Shown here: in pieces, positions 49,308 to 62,111 of the stretch
How the letters are laid out: every line of letters starts with the position of its first letter
How positions within the stretch are numbered: position 1 is the first letter of the stretch
NCBI GenBank assembly: GCA_025201375.1
Contig: JAIWZP010000003.1
Location: forward strand, 558,001 to 622,000
Source: Gongronella butleri
Taxonomy: Eukaryota > Mucoromycota > Mucoromycetes > Mucorales > Cunninghamellaceae
DNA: 64,000 nucleotides
Reading direction: 5' to 3'
Notes under the pieces: generated by a model
Told to the model about the DNA's origin: nothing
What the model saw: the letters and a program-made list of their open reading frames with translations, nothing else
Database searches by the model: none
Made by a program: the position numbers and the translations under genes

Positions 49308-52300
49308 ATGGCTTCCAACGAGCTTTTGCTGCTAGGTGCGACGACGCAAACTTGATTTTAAAAACGCACGGACGCATATTCACGTCGTATTTGTTCCTTT
49401 TAGAGAGAGTCGAGCTAAAACTGGCTATGAGCAGCACCGATGAGCAGCTGCAGCGCACCATCAGCACGTTCCTGCCGCCTGTGCTGCTCAAGCTCGCGAG
49501 TCCGCACGAACAAACGCGCAAAAAGGTAAAATTTATGATGCACGCCGGTGTTTTTGGCGTTTTATTCGCGTTCCCAGTGGAGCGAGGGAGAAACAAGAGC
49601 TCCAACGGACATGTCTTTGTTAGGTTATGGAGATCTTGACTCACGTCAGCAAGCGTGTCAAGGCGAACGTGGCGATTGAATTACCTTTTGACGCACTGAT
49701 GGAGCAATTTTGCAACGATGAAAACCCAGCCATTGTGAAAAATTTCACCATCATCTACCTGGACATGTGCATCAAGCGGCTGCCCGCGGACAAGATCGCC
49801 AAGCACATCCCACAGCTGTTGCACGGTCTTTCCAAGCGCCCAATTGCCCAGCGTGCCACCATCCTGCACATGGTGCTTCCGGTATGAAAAAAAAAAGATT
49901 GCAAAAAGGGAGTCAGGTTGGGAGGCTGTGGATGACGTGTTGCATGACGCGGCACTTTTGACATTTTTTTTTATTGCTGACGCGTCCTTTTTTTTTTTTT
50001 TTTACACTCAGGCATTACGCAAATGGCATTTGGAACCCGGACAGCAGGAACAGGCACGTGAGTCTGTATTCCACTTTGACTCCAGCCCCGACGACGCGAC
50101 GTTGCTGCTAAATTTCTTCCTGGACGTGATGCTGTACCAACCACTGACGCCTAGGCAGCAAAAAGACGCTGCTGGTGAAGACGGTGTCGTGCCAATGACC
50201 CTGTACCCGGGTCTGAGCCAGAGTGCCCTGGAGGATGTGACGAACCACGGCAAGACCGCATGGACTGCAGGCGAATTGGCCGAGATCAAGGTAAAAAAAA
50301 AAAAAAACAGCGGCAAACGAACAAAAGCGTCTATTCACCACTGATATATCTTTTTAGCTCGGAATCGTGCATTTCTTGCTGTCGCGCGTGTTCACGGATA
50401 ATGAGCGTCTGCGGATCCTGATTGCCGGCACGACCGACTCGAGTCATCTGGTGGTGGCGGCGTCGGAAGATGGTCTACGCCGCTGGACGGGCAATGTCGA
50501 CATGGAGAATGCCCAGCTGGTGCAATCACTCTATGCGCTTTACCTTGGCACCACGGGGCGTGAGTGGTGCATTTGAAAAAAAGGGGCAGTCAAGCATGTT
50601 TGGCTGATTTTTTTGCTTTTTTTTTGCTTTTTTCAGGCATTGCCAAGCTGAGCCGCTCGCCGTGCGCCAATCCGACCAAGATCAAGCTGTTGCAATATCT
50701 AGGCAAATCGGTCAAGGCAACCAACATGCCGAAAAAGATGCTCCGGATCGTGTTTGACGGCGTCAATGGTGAGAAATGACATTTCTTGGATTGTAAACTC
50801 ATTGGTTGTACTGATCAAACTTTTTTTTTTACAAGGTGATGGCTCCAATATGCGTCTCCAGCGATCCACCATGGCCTTTTTGCAATGGTGCACGCGCATG
50901 GTAAAAAAAAAAAAAAAAGATGAAAATTATAGATTACGGGCTAATTTATATGTTTATTTTGCAATTGCGTAGTGTGATGCCTCGGAGCTCGCCCCGGTTG
51001 CCTTTATGCTTGTTCAGGGCATGACCAACTACATTAAGCAGCATCCTGAAGTCTCTGGACACGGTAAGAAATGACAATAAAAGCAAAATTGATACCATTT
51101 GTGCACACGAGGCTCATGATCGCCTATTTTTTTCTTTTTCTTTTTCTTTAGATGCCGAAACGATCAAAGGGTATGCATACGTTGCATGTGGTCTGATTGT
51201 GCGCAAAGGTAAGCGGCATGACTGCAGAAAAAAACGACGGAAAATGAACATGACGTGTTTGTTTTGTCATAATCAGTGCCCAAGGTTGGCCTGGACGATC
51301 TGCAGATTGTGGCGCAATTCTTCGAGAGTCTTGTGTACGAGCCGCCCAACGTGCGGGTGTATGTGCAAGACGCACTGTCGTCCATGATTGATATTTTTAC
51401 AGATTTGGACCTTACATCACCGATCCATGACACGGTCCAGGATATTATTCTCAAGGCGGTGGAGCTCGTAAACCTTGCATGTCAATAAATGGACGCACAC
51501 AGCTCACCTTTTCTGTTTTTTTTTTAGAACAATGCAAACACGCGCTACATGGCGCTAAAGTACACAAACAGCATTTATCCGTTCTCGTCGCCGTTTGGGC
51601 GATACGTGTGTCTTTTGGCGCGGTCGAATAGCATTGCCAAGCTTGAGATTGCCGAGGAGGCGAAGCGCGGGTTGCATCCATTTGTTCGCGGGGCCAATGG
51701 CGGCGCTTTGGCGACAGGGGAGCGTGTGCCTGTGTCTGCGCTGCCTTCGTTTGCAGACATGGTGCACTACCTGGCGCAGCACAAGCCTGGCGACGCGTAC
51801 CGGCTTGCGTCGCGGTCGCCGTTGATCATGGGGTATCCTCTCGAGGTGTTTAGCGACATGTTGGCGTTTTTGCGTCTTTTGCTCGTTTTGGAGGCGAACC
51901 CAACGACGATTCTGATTGACGACTATGTGGAGGACAAGGTGGACACGAGCATGTCGGACGATCCTATAGCGATGGACAATGTGAAGCGCGCGCTTGCAGA
52001 TGCTTGGCAGGGCGATGAAAACAGCCATGAACACGCCGCTCTTCAAATCTGGTGCGACATGCTCAGCAGCGCTCTGGATCCTGCACTCAAGGACCCGCTC
52101 CTCGTCGCGACGGTGGCAAAGTGCCTGTTGGAATTGATCTCGTTGGGCCCCGCGTCCATCACATCCGCGTTTTTCACGCGTTTGCCCTTGTTCAAATCAC
52201 TTACTCTGTCCAACAAGCTGGAAACACGCCAATGGATGGCTCGATTGTACGGCATCATTGCAAGCGATGTGCAATTGCCGCAAGACGCGATGGAGGCCAC

Positions 52301-55300
52301 GCTGGTCGAGTATGCGGACATTATTGTGCATCACGCGGCTAATACCGCGTCTTCCGCGTCGAATAAGACGGTGGCCGCTGTTTCCACGGTCGACGACACA
52401 GACCGGCAGCATGGCGCGCTATTGACTCTTGGCTATTTGCTTAGTCGTGCATTCTACCGGCAGCGCGAGGTGCATGACGCCGTGATTGCACGTTGCATGG
52501 GCGCCATTGTGCACGTGATCCAGCAGCCTGCGCGCGATTCACAAAAGCAATTGCTGGCAGCCGCTGCGTGCCATGCCCTTTCGGAAATTGGACGCATCAA
52601 ATCGGTCGGTGGCTTGCTGCTTGCAACAGACAACAAAAATGGCGAAGATGTGACCATGGCGCCGAGTCGTGCGGAGCTGATCAAGCGATTGAGTGAATTG
52701 GTCAAGACGAGCAAGGATACGAAGCTCCAGGAACAAGCATTGCTCGCGTTGGGTAATGTCAGCATCACCATGACCGACGAAAACGACGAAAATGACGCAG
52801 ATTTGCAATTGATCATCGATGGTCTGTTTGCGAGCGCCGATTCCAAGCAAGTCGAGCTCAATTTTGCTGGTGGCGAGGCATGGTCGGCGCTGGCCTTTGG
52901 TTGGCCATCCCAAGCATTGCAAAAATATAAGGATGTCAGTGATTTGGCGCTGCCCCCTGCCCCAACAAGCGAAAAACATACGGCACGGTGCCAGCAGATC
53001 ATGGACACCATGGTCAAAAAGTATGTGGCGAGCGACCGCGCCTGGTATCGCAAGGCGGCGTGCATCTGGCTGCTTTCCATCTTGAAATTCGGCGTCAATC
53101 AGCCCATTATCTCTGTATGTTGCCTTTTTTTCTCTTTTTTTCATTTTCATTTTCTTTCTTTTTTTTTTACGTGCCTGCTGACGTGTCTTTCTTGTTATAG
53201 GCCAACCTACGCGTCATCCACGCGTCTTTTTCGCGTTTGATTGGTGATCGTGATGGTAATGACCAAACAGGGCGGATCAATTCTGCTTTTTTCGCGCTCG
53301 CTCATCCATTTTTTTTATTTATTCATTCCACTAAAAAGACTTTACGCAAGAGGTGGCGTCCAAGGGTCTTGGTCTTGTCTACGAATATGGCGACGCTGCG
53401 ATCAAGGAAGATATGCTTTACTCGCTTGTTGGCACGTTCACAGAGGGTCAGCGGATCCAAGCTCAATCTGTGACGGACAACACGGTGCTGTTTGACGAAG
53501 GCACGCTCGGGTCGACGCCGGATGGCAGCTCGATCACGACTTACAAGGAGCTTTGCTCGCTGGCGTCGGAATTGAACCAGCCAGATCTGATTTACAAGTT
53601 TATGAACTTGGCCAATCACAATGCCATGTGGACGTCTCGACGTGGTGCTGCTTTTGGGTTCCAGAACCTGATGGCGGTTGCAGAAAAGGAGATGGAGCCG
53701 TATCTGTCGCGCCTGATCCCCAAGCTCTACAGGTACCAATTTGACCCGAATCCGCAGGTCAATCAGAGCATGAAGTCCATTTGGCAATCGCTGGTCAAGG
53801 ACCACCAAAAGACGGTCGATACGTACTTTGCACAAATTATGGACGACGTGCTCAAGGGCCTGGGAAATCGCCAATGGCGCGTGCGCGAGGCGTGCTGCGC
53901 CGCCGTGACCGATCTTGTCCAGGGCCGCCCGCTCGTCCAGATCGAGCCCTACTTGGAAACCTTGTGGTTCATGGCGTTCCGCGCGCTCGACGATATCAAG
54001 GGCTCCGTGCGCCAAGCCGCCACACAGACATGCAAGCAGCTCACCAAATTGACTGTCCATTATTGCGACCCGCAAGTCGTGTCGCTTGCAGACGGCGCCA
54101 AAGTCATGGACATTGTCATGCCATTCCTCTTGCAAAAGGGCATTGTGTCCGATGCAGAGGATGTGCAGAAATTCAGCCTGGACGCCGTGTTGCGCGTCTG
54201 CAAGACCGGCGCTGCCCTGCTCAAGAAATACATCCCTGATTTGGTTGACACCCTTCTTCAATCGCTTTCCTGCAAGTCGCCTGAAAGAACTCAAAAAAAG
54301 AAAAAGAAAAAGTCAATTTGTGCTGATTTTTTCTATTATTTATTTTTTTTTATGTCCAGCCCTCGAGCCTCAATCGATGAATTACCTCAGCTTCCACGTG
54401 GAACAGTACAACATTTCTCAAGAGCAGGTACATTGCCAAATGGAATTGAGCAAGAATTCGAGCAGGAATTCACTCGTTTTTTTTTTCTAGTTGGACAATG
54501 CGCGTCTGTCAGGTGCGAAAAACTCGCCCATGATGGAGGGAATCGAGCATTGTGTGTCCCAGATTGATGAGGACGTCATGCAGGCGCTCGCACCCAAGTT
54601 GCTGTATCTCGTGCGCAAGGGCACGGGACTTCCCACAAAGGTAATGGATCAAAAAAAAAAAAAAAGAGTTGCGTAGACTGGCTCAATCCAATGACTCATT
54701 TTTTTTTTTCATCCAGGCTGGCACTGCTCGCTTTATTGTGACACTGGTGATGAACCGGCGATCCATCTTTGAGCCGCATGCGGATAACTTTTTGAAAGCG
54801 CTGAGCGGCGCGATCAAATCGAAAAATCCCGTGATTCGCAAGACATTTGCGACGGCCACGGGCTACGTGTGCCAGCTCGCCACGTATGACCGTCTAGGCG
54901 CACTTCTCAAGCACCTAAAGAAGCTCTATGTTGAAGAGAATGGTAATTTGACCTTGGAAAAATTGCTCTTTTTCGCTGACATTTGCTTTTTTTTAAAAAA
55001 AAAAAAAAAGACGAAGACGCGCATGCTGCGGCGGCCGTGACGGCAATGGAGATGACGCGCTTTGCGACGGACCGCATGAAGAGCGTGGCGCCCGAGATTG
55101 TGCCTCTGATCTACTTTGGCGAGCATGATCCTGAGGACGCGCTTAAAAAAGTGTGGGCATCCGCCTGGGAGAATCTCACCTCTGGTAAGAAAAAGCAAAA
55201 TTAAATTGCTGGAGACGCTTCTTTATTCATTTATTTTTTTAAAAAAAAAAACGATAGGTACACGCAGCATGGTCACACTTCATGTAGAAGAAATCTTGAC

Positions 55301-56426
55301 ATTCATTGAGCCGCTGTTGAATTCGTCGTCATGGAAGGTGAAACAGACGGCTGCTCTGACGCTCGCAGACATGTGCAAGTCGAGCGGACGCGAGATGGAG
55401 AAACACGCGCATAAATTGATGCCTGTCATGGTCAGCACGCTTGCAACACGCTCATGGACAGGCAAGGAGAATGTCCTTGACGCCTTTGCCCAATTGTGCG
55501 TGACCACAAAGGACCTCGTGTGCTCCCCTGAGCATAAGCCGCCCCTCGCAGAGATCACAAAAGTAAAAAAAAAAAAAAAAAAAAAAGGTGGAAAATCGCG
55601 TCGCGTCGTTCCTCATTGACACGCTCTTTTTTTCGTGTAGATCTTTGTCCGTGAGGCGAAGCGTAAGAACAGGACATATCAACGTCATGCCCTTGTATCG
55701 CTGGAGGTGTTCCTTGCCGGCTATGGCGACCGCGTCGACGTGCAAGGCGACGTTCAGGACTTTTTGCTCGATTTATGCACCATGGACGAGGATGCCGTCA
55801 TGGAGGACGAGGATAGCGACAATGCCAAGCCGCTGCTGCTCATGATCAAGGCAAACAGCTTCAAGGCACTCACCGCCGCCTATCAACCCAAGGTGTTCCC
55901 CTCGCAACGTAAAGAAATACGCCATTTTTCTTCCCTTTTTTCTCGTTTTTGACTCACTGGACGCTTTTTTCTCTTGTCGTAGTTGACCATGCCGATACAT
56001 TGAGCGAGACGTTGACAGCGACGCTGCAAGGAAATGTATGGAACATCCAGCTGGCGATTCTGACCAGCTTACAAGTCTTCATCAGCCGCATGGACCAAGC
56101 CAATGACGCGATCGCCCAGCGAATTGTTACCGCAGCGGCACACGCGCTTGCGGACCTCAAATATTCGGCGATCCGTACCGCAGCCGTCGATGTCGTGGAT
56201 ACCATGGTCAAGGAATGGACGCGTAAGAAATGTTTTCTTTGTTTTGTTTTTGTCTTTGTTTTTGTTTTTTTTGTAGCGCGCATACTCACGCACATGTGTT
56301 TCTACCTCCTTTACAGTGTCATTGACCATCCGTCAACAGCTCAAACCCGTGGTCACCAAGGCCATTGGCACCGAACCCACAGCATTGCTCAAGGACAGGC
56401 TACAAAAGATCGACCAGGCACTGTAA
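49308..56426 (+). CDS. ECM29: Ecm29, proteasome adaptor/quality-control HEAT-repeat protein
   Basis: I assembled 21 exons: 49308-49335, 49404-49525, 49624-49881, 50012-50290, 50358-50559, 50637-50768, 50836-50900, 50973-51063, 51152-51208, 51277-51467, 51528-53114, 53201-53255, 53339-54271, 54360-54427, 54491-54640, 54717-54942, 55011-55184, 55258-55562, 55641-55908, 55983-56222 and 56317-56426. They sum to 5,541 nt, 1,846 aa; human ECM29 is 1,845 aa. Recognisable blocks: ERVELKLAM and [13 protein letters not shown] at the N-terminus, [57 protein letters not shown], and [17 protein letters not shown]. It is HEAT repeats throughout. Ecm29 tethers the 26S proteasome core to the regulatory particle, inhibits faulty assemblies and links proteasomes to endosomes. 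The intron after 54271 uses a GC donor (T|GCAAGT), required to read SLSSLEPQ. Confidence 0.96.
54272..54359 (+). other. GC-AG intron in ECM29
   Basis: The donor is T|GCAAGT and the acceptor GTCCAG. Splicing here restores the conserved SLSSLEPQ; no nearby GT does. GC-AG introns with a strong AAGT extension are a known minor class of the major spliceosome. Confidence 0.8.
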
Positions 56427-56565
56427 TTCCCTCTATTTATTCTTTCATTTCGCCTCCCCCCTTTTTTTTTTGAACCGTCACTCAATGACAGGCAGCAAAC
56501 CGGCCGACGAGGGAGCTGTCATTCACTCGGTTTATTTATTTTTTTTAAAAATCCAGAGTTGCATT

Positions 56566-58002
56566 TTATTGTTTATTTTCGCAAATGCCGCAGGGACGGT
56601 CTTTTTCGCGGTCGATGCAAGCGGCATTGTGGCACACGCGTCTGTGGAGTTTGCATTTGGGGCATTGGACAACCATCCAGGGGTTGGTGGTGCTGGTTTG
56701 GTATTTTTGCGTGGTATTGCAGTCTGTGCAAAGAATGGCGGCGCACGCGTGGCATTGACAAAGAGCACAGACGTGCGATGTTGGTGTGCGACATTGCTGG
56801 CACGAGACCATCGGGTATAAAGTGGGCGATTTCGCAACATTGCGGCTGCACAACGGGCAAAACACCAGATCGAGTGTAATTGCCTCGTTTTCTTTATCGT
56901 TGACGCGGCATTCCATGGCCTTCATAGCGTCCACCAATGGTGATGGCATCCACAGGTCCGTTTGGGCGCTGTATGGATTGACACTGGCGGCATGCGTGCC
57001 TGCTGCGCGTAGCAACAGCCAGAATTGATAGTGATCTTGGACATCGTGGTTGATGGGTGGCGCCACGGTCGTTGAAATAGCACCATCGGCATGCCACAAA
57101 TGTACCGCGTCATCATGCGACGTGCGCTGCAATGCAGCCAGCTGCAAAAGCGCCTTGTTGACTTCACCAAGCCCAAACATCTCGTGACCATGAGATTTGA
57201 ATGCGTGTTCGCTTGGAAACGCCCCTCGGATATGCAATTCGCGCAAATGGCGCAATGATGTGAGACTTGCACACGGAGACGATGTTGGTGCCTTGCCGTA
57301 CTGCTCGAGCGCCAATAAAAAGCGACCGGGTGTGTCGAAATCGTGCTCGTTTATGGATTTGAAAGAGATTTGCTCCTTTTCCAGTTCCCTGACGGCATCC
57401 TTGAGCATGTACAAAATGTACCACCAGTTGTTGAGCAAGGGGCACTGCGCAACATACAATTGGCGAATATTGGGCAGCGCATGAACGAGCATCTTGAGCA
57501 GCGGCGCGTCCAGGAAAGGGCATCGGCTCAATTGCACCGTCACCACCTGACGATGCAGCTGACGGTGTGACACAAGAAAGTGGAGCAATTGCAACGCTCG
57601 GCGCTGTTGCGGCCGCTGTTGTTGTTGTGGACGGGTCACGCCGATCGTTGTTGCCGTTTTTGTGGTTCCCGCGCCACCTTCTTGCGCGACGCCAGGATCA
57701 ACACGCAATTCTTGCCAGAGCAGCGGTTGATGCATCAATAGAAACCGCCACCGCGACGACACACGACACAACTCATGCAAATCCAGGCTATCCAATCCAC
57801 GAAAGATCACTACCAGCAATTCGGTAGGCAATGATTCCAGAGAGGCGGGTGCTGGGGTGTTACGAGCGGACTGGATACTGGCAACCACGCTGCGCCGCGC
57901 AGGCGACGCGTCGATCTTGCTTTTAGATACCATACATGTCTTGCCAGCGTGTTGAAGGTCAGCAGCAAGTGATAAGATCGGTGGGGTACGCAATGTCTCC
58001 AT
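56566..58002 (-). CDS. F-box protein with a cysteine-rich C-terminal domain
   Basis: A single 1,437-nt exon (478 aa), intronless among intron-rich neighbours. An F-box lies near residues 55-98 (LESLPTELLVVIFRGLDSLDLHELCRVSSRW, then LWQEL), so it probably binds Skp1 in an SCF ubiquitin ligase. The middle is Gln/Arg-rich then leucine-rich (LVHALPNIRQLYVAQCPLLNN), suggestive of degenerate leucine-rich repeats. The last ~95 residues carry repeated CxxC pairs (CPLC, CQQC, CALC, CHAC, CTDC, CPKC, CGIC) plus His, most likely several zinc-binding knuckles. I know no named family with this arrangement. The start at 58002 is the first ATG of the frame. It converges on ECM29; the two stops are about 140 bp apart. 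Confidence 0.8.
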   Translation of the reverse strand: METLRTPPILSLAADLQHAGKTCMVSKSKIDASPARRSVVASIQSARNTPAPASLESLPTELLVVIFRGLDSLDLHELCRVSSRWRFLLMHQPLLWQELRVDPGVAQEGGAGTTKTATTIGVTRPQQQQRPQQRRALQLLHFLVSHRQLHRQVVTVQLSRCPFLDAPLLKMLVHALPNIRQLYVAQCPLLNNWWYILYMLKDAVRELEKEQISFKSINEHDFDTPGRFLLALEQYGKAPTSSPCASLTSLRHLRELHIRGAFPSEHAFKSHGHEMFGLGEVNKALLQLAALQRTSHDDAVHLWHADGAISTTVAPPINHDVQDHYQFWLLLRAAGTHAASVNPYSAQTDLWMPSPLVDAMKAMECRVNDKENEAITLDLVFCPLCSRNVAKSPTLYPMVSCQQCRTPTSHVCALCQCHACAAILCTDCNTTQKYQTSTTNPWMVVQCPKCKLHRRVCHNAACIDREKDRPCGICENKQ

Positions 58003-59880
58003 TTTCTGGCGGATCAATGTATGGGCTAAGGAACAAAAGGTAAAAAGAAGGAAAAAAAAAAAAGGAGATTGGACGTGTATCGTATCTTTTCGCTTCTTTT
58101 ATTGCACAAACCTCCTTTCTTTGTGAAACAGAAACTGTTTTGATGCAGCACAGAGCTGCTCTTTATGGCAACGTGGGCTTGGAGCGGCGTTTATTAAACT
58201 ACATCCGTCTCACGCGTACCTGTGTCACAAGACTCCGACGGCCACACGGCTCAATTGGCTACAAGCTTCCCCGCAAAATGCTTTCCACATGAACCACGCA
58301 AAAAACGCGCGATCAGTCGGAATGTTTAAGAGTGACAGGCCTGGGTAGAACATGAACGGTGTGCATTGAGGTTCCCAGTGAGCTGGGACGTGCGTCCAGA
58401 AACACATGAATTTCGTGTGCCTATGAATCTGTCATGGCCATCGTCGCCCATATTTGCTCATTGTCCTCATTGGCTACCCCCCTGAGGGGGGTCCGGTGGG
58501 ACACTCATCATCCTTTGTGCAATGACAAGCCATTCTGGGGCATTGGCAACCATGCTTTCTTTCATTCTTTCTTTCTTTGCCCATTTGAATTCTCCCACAT
58601 TGCAAAAATAACGTCATGGTGACTAGCATGGGAACAAAAAGCGTCTGGACCGTTGGACCATGCGTTTCGGGAACTCCGATGGGATCGACACACGTCTCCA
58701 GTGTATCTGAAACAATGAAGCAACCTTCTAGGCCCCGCCAGGTTCAGCCTGAGACGCGTTGCCGACTTTTTTTTCGCGACCACGCGTCATCAACCAGTCC
58801 ATGCCCACTGGCACATCTGAACCTTCTCACATCCGTTCATCTTCACTCACTGGCATGCCCACGTATCACTTTTTTAAAGAGGGAAGCGATCGAAAGAAAT
58901 GTTGAAACAGGCTTTTTCCATTTTTGATTGTGGTTGAATGCTTATTTTTTGTTCTCTAGCCCATTGTTTTCGACGCGACGAGCACCATGTGGAGGGGCAT
59001 CCGCTGCTTAAACTTTATCTTACAGAAATGTTTGGCGGTTAGACAGTAGCAAGTCATAGCAAACTCAATTATTTCGCATTTTTGCATGTTGCGTGTCCTT
59101 CCCGTGTGAACATCCTTTTTCTTGCAGACCTCCCCACACAAAAGGTGCTTTAATTGCGCTAATTTTCCTGCCTTCAAAAGACTGGTATTGCTCGGAATGC
59201 CTTGAAAACAGCGATCTGTGCGCAAAACCACTTTTCTGATGCTTTTCACCATACATGCATTGTGTCGCTCCGAAATGCGTATGTTCGTGAAATGATCCTC
59301 TCGAAATCCGGGTGGGTCACAAAAAGTTGGCATAAAATCGCTGGATGGCACGCTCCACATATAAATCAAAACCTAGCTGCGGCAGGTTCCCCGACCAAAA
59401 GCAAAATTGAAACTTCTGAATTACACCAGACGGAAATGCATTACAGACTTCATGGAGACTCCATGGAAATTGTCAAAAAAAAAAAAAAAAAAAGCGTGGC
59501 CCATCTGTCAAGTAACGAACAACGAGCAATATTACTTAAATTTTATGAAAACAGCAAATTGCTTGGATAATACACATCAATCTACCAAGCTGACGTGTCC
59601 GTCGCTCAGATATGATCCTGATGCATATATTTTATCAAGTCAAGAGCGCGCAGCACGGATAGGCAGCATGCTGGCGTCTTACCGCGCGTCAAAATAATAA
59701 AAAAGAACTATCTTTTTGGCTCTGCGCTATGGCTCTGCGCTAAGTGTTCTGCCAAAAATCATGATTTCTAAACCACCAGCGCCAACGTACTTCTAGGTAT
59801 CATATATCAGCAGGATGATTGCATTTTTCTGAAGTCCGGCTTCACCCTTTTAAATTAAGAAGCTCCTGGATCTAGAGCTA
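58003..59880. other. Gene-free region left of the repeat block
   Basis: AT-richer DNA. Two opposed ORFs (minus 59369-58956, 137 aa; plus 59202-59570, 122 aa) have no recognisable domain. The minus one is Cys/Lys-rich and could be an element remnant. I call nothing here. Confidence 0.4.
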
Positions 59881-60830
59881 ACACTGCGTATCTCATGACT
59901 GAGTGATCCGATTAGCGAAAAAAAAATTGGAATCATTGGAGCCTTGCGTCTACTATCCACTGGTTTAAATATGGAGCCACGCGGTTAAGCTCATCGGGAG
60001 AAACGCGTAAATACTCTTTTGGCTCTGGGTTTTCACTATCATAGCAAACGCGAATCTCGCAATATCTCAGAACTAAGCAATCCGATTCGCGTAAAAACTT
60101 GACACCGTCGTAGAATTGAGTCTACCATCAACTGGCCCAAATTTGGGACCAAATGAGCAAGTTTCTGATGAAGTGCCAGTTTTATAGGCGTAAAAGGGGT
60201 ACGATCAACACCATTTTTTCTCGTACTGCGGCAACGGCTAAACGTCCCGACGCGTGAGTCATCTCAAATGAATCAGCGGCCAAACGCGGTAAAAGCGCTT
60301 GTGGTTTGGGGATATCGCGTCAAGTTTTCGATGAGTTGGCCTTTAGGAGTCGTTTTGACCCTGATTTGGCCCTGAATTTATAAAAAATGCATTTTCTCAG
60401 GACTGAGTGATCCGATATGCAAAAAAAACTTGGGATAATTAGAGTCTCAAGTGGATTGTCCCTTGGTTCAAATTTGGAGCCATATGGTCAGGCTCACCGG
60501 GAGAAACGCGTAAAATATTGTTTTGGCTCTGGGTTTCACTAGCAAACACAAATCTCGATATTTCTCGGGACTGAGTCATCCGATTCACGAAAAAAATTAA
60601 CATCGCTGGAGAATTGAGTCTACCATTAACTGGTTCAAATTTGGGACTAGATGAGCAAGTTTCTGAGAAAGCGCCAGGCTCATAGGCGTAAAGGGGGTAC
60701 AATCAGCAGCATTTGGTCTCGTACCGCAGCAGCGGCTGAGCGCCCCGATGCGAAAGTCACCTCAATAGAATTAGCGGGCAAACGTGGTAAAAGCGCTTGT
60801 AGTTTGGAGATATTGAGTTGAAATCTGGGC
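59880..60830. repeat. Roughly 500-bp unit repeated in tandem (two copies)
   Basis: ACTGAGTGATCCGAT recurs at about 59899 and 60404, and its variants at about 60068 and 60569, so the period is about 500 bp. Each unit has two half-similar segments, each with a version of ACTGGTTCAAATTTGGG, then GGGAGAAACGCGTAAA or GAGCAAGTTTCTGA. Copies are roughly 75-80% alike by eye. A satellite or element-derived repeat is likely; no coding potential. Confidence 0.8.
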
Positions 60831-60861
60831 GAGTTGGGGTGCAAACGAGCAATGGCTCAAG

Positions 60862-61870
60862 CATGAATACGCCTGAATACGCGTTGAATACGCCTGAACA
60901 ACACGGACTGAACACGCCTACACACGGGCTTTCGCGAAGTCTTCACAGCGTTGTTCGTTCGATTTTTTTTACGAAGGTTGTTGTTCGCAAAGTCTTCACA
61001 ACAACGGTGGTCGTTTGATGTTTTTTACGAACGTTGTTTCGAAGCCTTCACAAGTCAAAACGGTCGATTTTTTTTTACGAAGGTTGTTGTTCGTGAAGTC
61101 CTCACAAAGTTTGTTCGATTTTTTTTACAAACGTTGTTCGCGAAGTCTTTACAAGTCACAGCGCTTGTTTGAATTTATTATGAAGGCTGTTGTTTGCGAA
61201 GTCTTCACAACGTTTACGAAGGTTGTTGTTCGCGAAGTCTTTAAACGTTCGTTTGATATTTTACTAAGTTTGTTGTTCGCGAAATCTTCATACTGTAAAA
61301 TTCGTTTGATAATTTACGAAGGTTAGTTGTTGTTCGCGAAACGTTCGTTTGATATTTTACGAATGTTGTTGCTGTTTACGAAGTCTTCACAACGTTCTTT
61401 TGATTTTTTTTACGAACGTTCGCAAATTCTTCAACAGCGTCCATCGTTCGATTTTTTACAAACGTTGTCTGTCCAGTCTTCGCAACGGTCGTTTGATTTT
61501 TTTACGAACGTTCGCAAATTTGTCGCTCAGCGCGCGTTCATTCGATTTTTTACGAACACGCCTGAATACGGGTTAAACACGACTGAACTGCACGGCCTGA
61601 ATACCCATTGAATACGTTTGAAAACGCATGTACATGGCCTGTAATATACGCGTTCAATGCGTCCGAACACGCCTGATGCCTACGCAGCCTGAATACGACG
61701 CGTTGATTACTTCTTAGCACGCCCGGAGGACACGGCCTGAATACGCGGTGAAGTACACGCCTGACCTGAATACGGCCTGAATACGCGCGTATACGCCTGA
61801 ACACGCCTTTTGCACGGCCTGATTACGCGATGAATACGCGTTGAATACGCGTTGAGTACGCCTGATAAAT
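60862..61870. repeat. Nested short-period satellite array
   Basis: The flanks are degenerate arrays of a decamer-like TGAATACGCG/TGAACACGCC unit (about 60862-60925 and 61553-61870). Between them lie about a dozen degenerate copies, roughly 45-60 bp each, combining TTCGTTTGATTTTTTTACGAA with GTTGTTCGCGAAGTCTTCAC. The central block contains near-palindromic pieces (GTTCGCGAAC-like). Long ORFs through it are products of the repetition. Confidence 0.85.
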
Positions 61871-62111
61871 AAGCCTAATAATATCATACGCTGAATTTAT
61901 TACAGTAGCCTTCTTTTAAAAAGGCATCATATTGGCCCCGAACGGCTACACGCGTCATCATCATGACCCGCCCGTGTTGTCGCGTGAAGAAAGGGCGTAG
62001 TTTTCCTTTTACTTTTAATTTCAAGCGGCCAAATGACATGCACGTGAGTAACTTTTTTCAGATATTTATGGGCAGAAAGCACTTTGAAATCATCTTTGCG
62101 TCTTTGCACCC

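Noticed and set aside
60818..61611. Phe/Val/Leu-rich ORFs through the satellite
   Set aside because: They arise from an in-frame short tandem repeat; codon use and composition are not gene-like.
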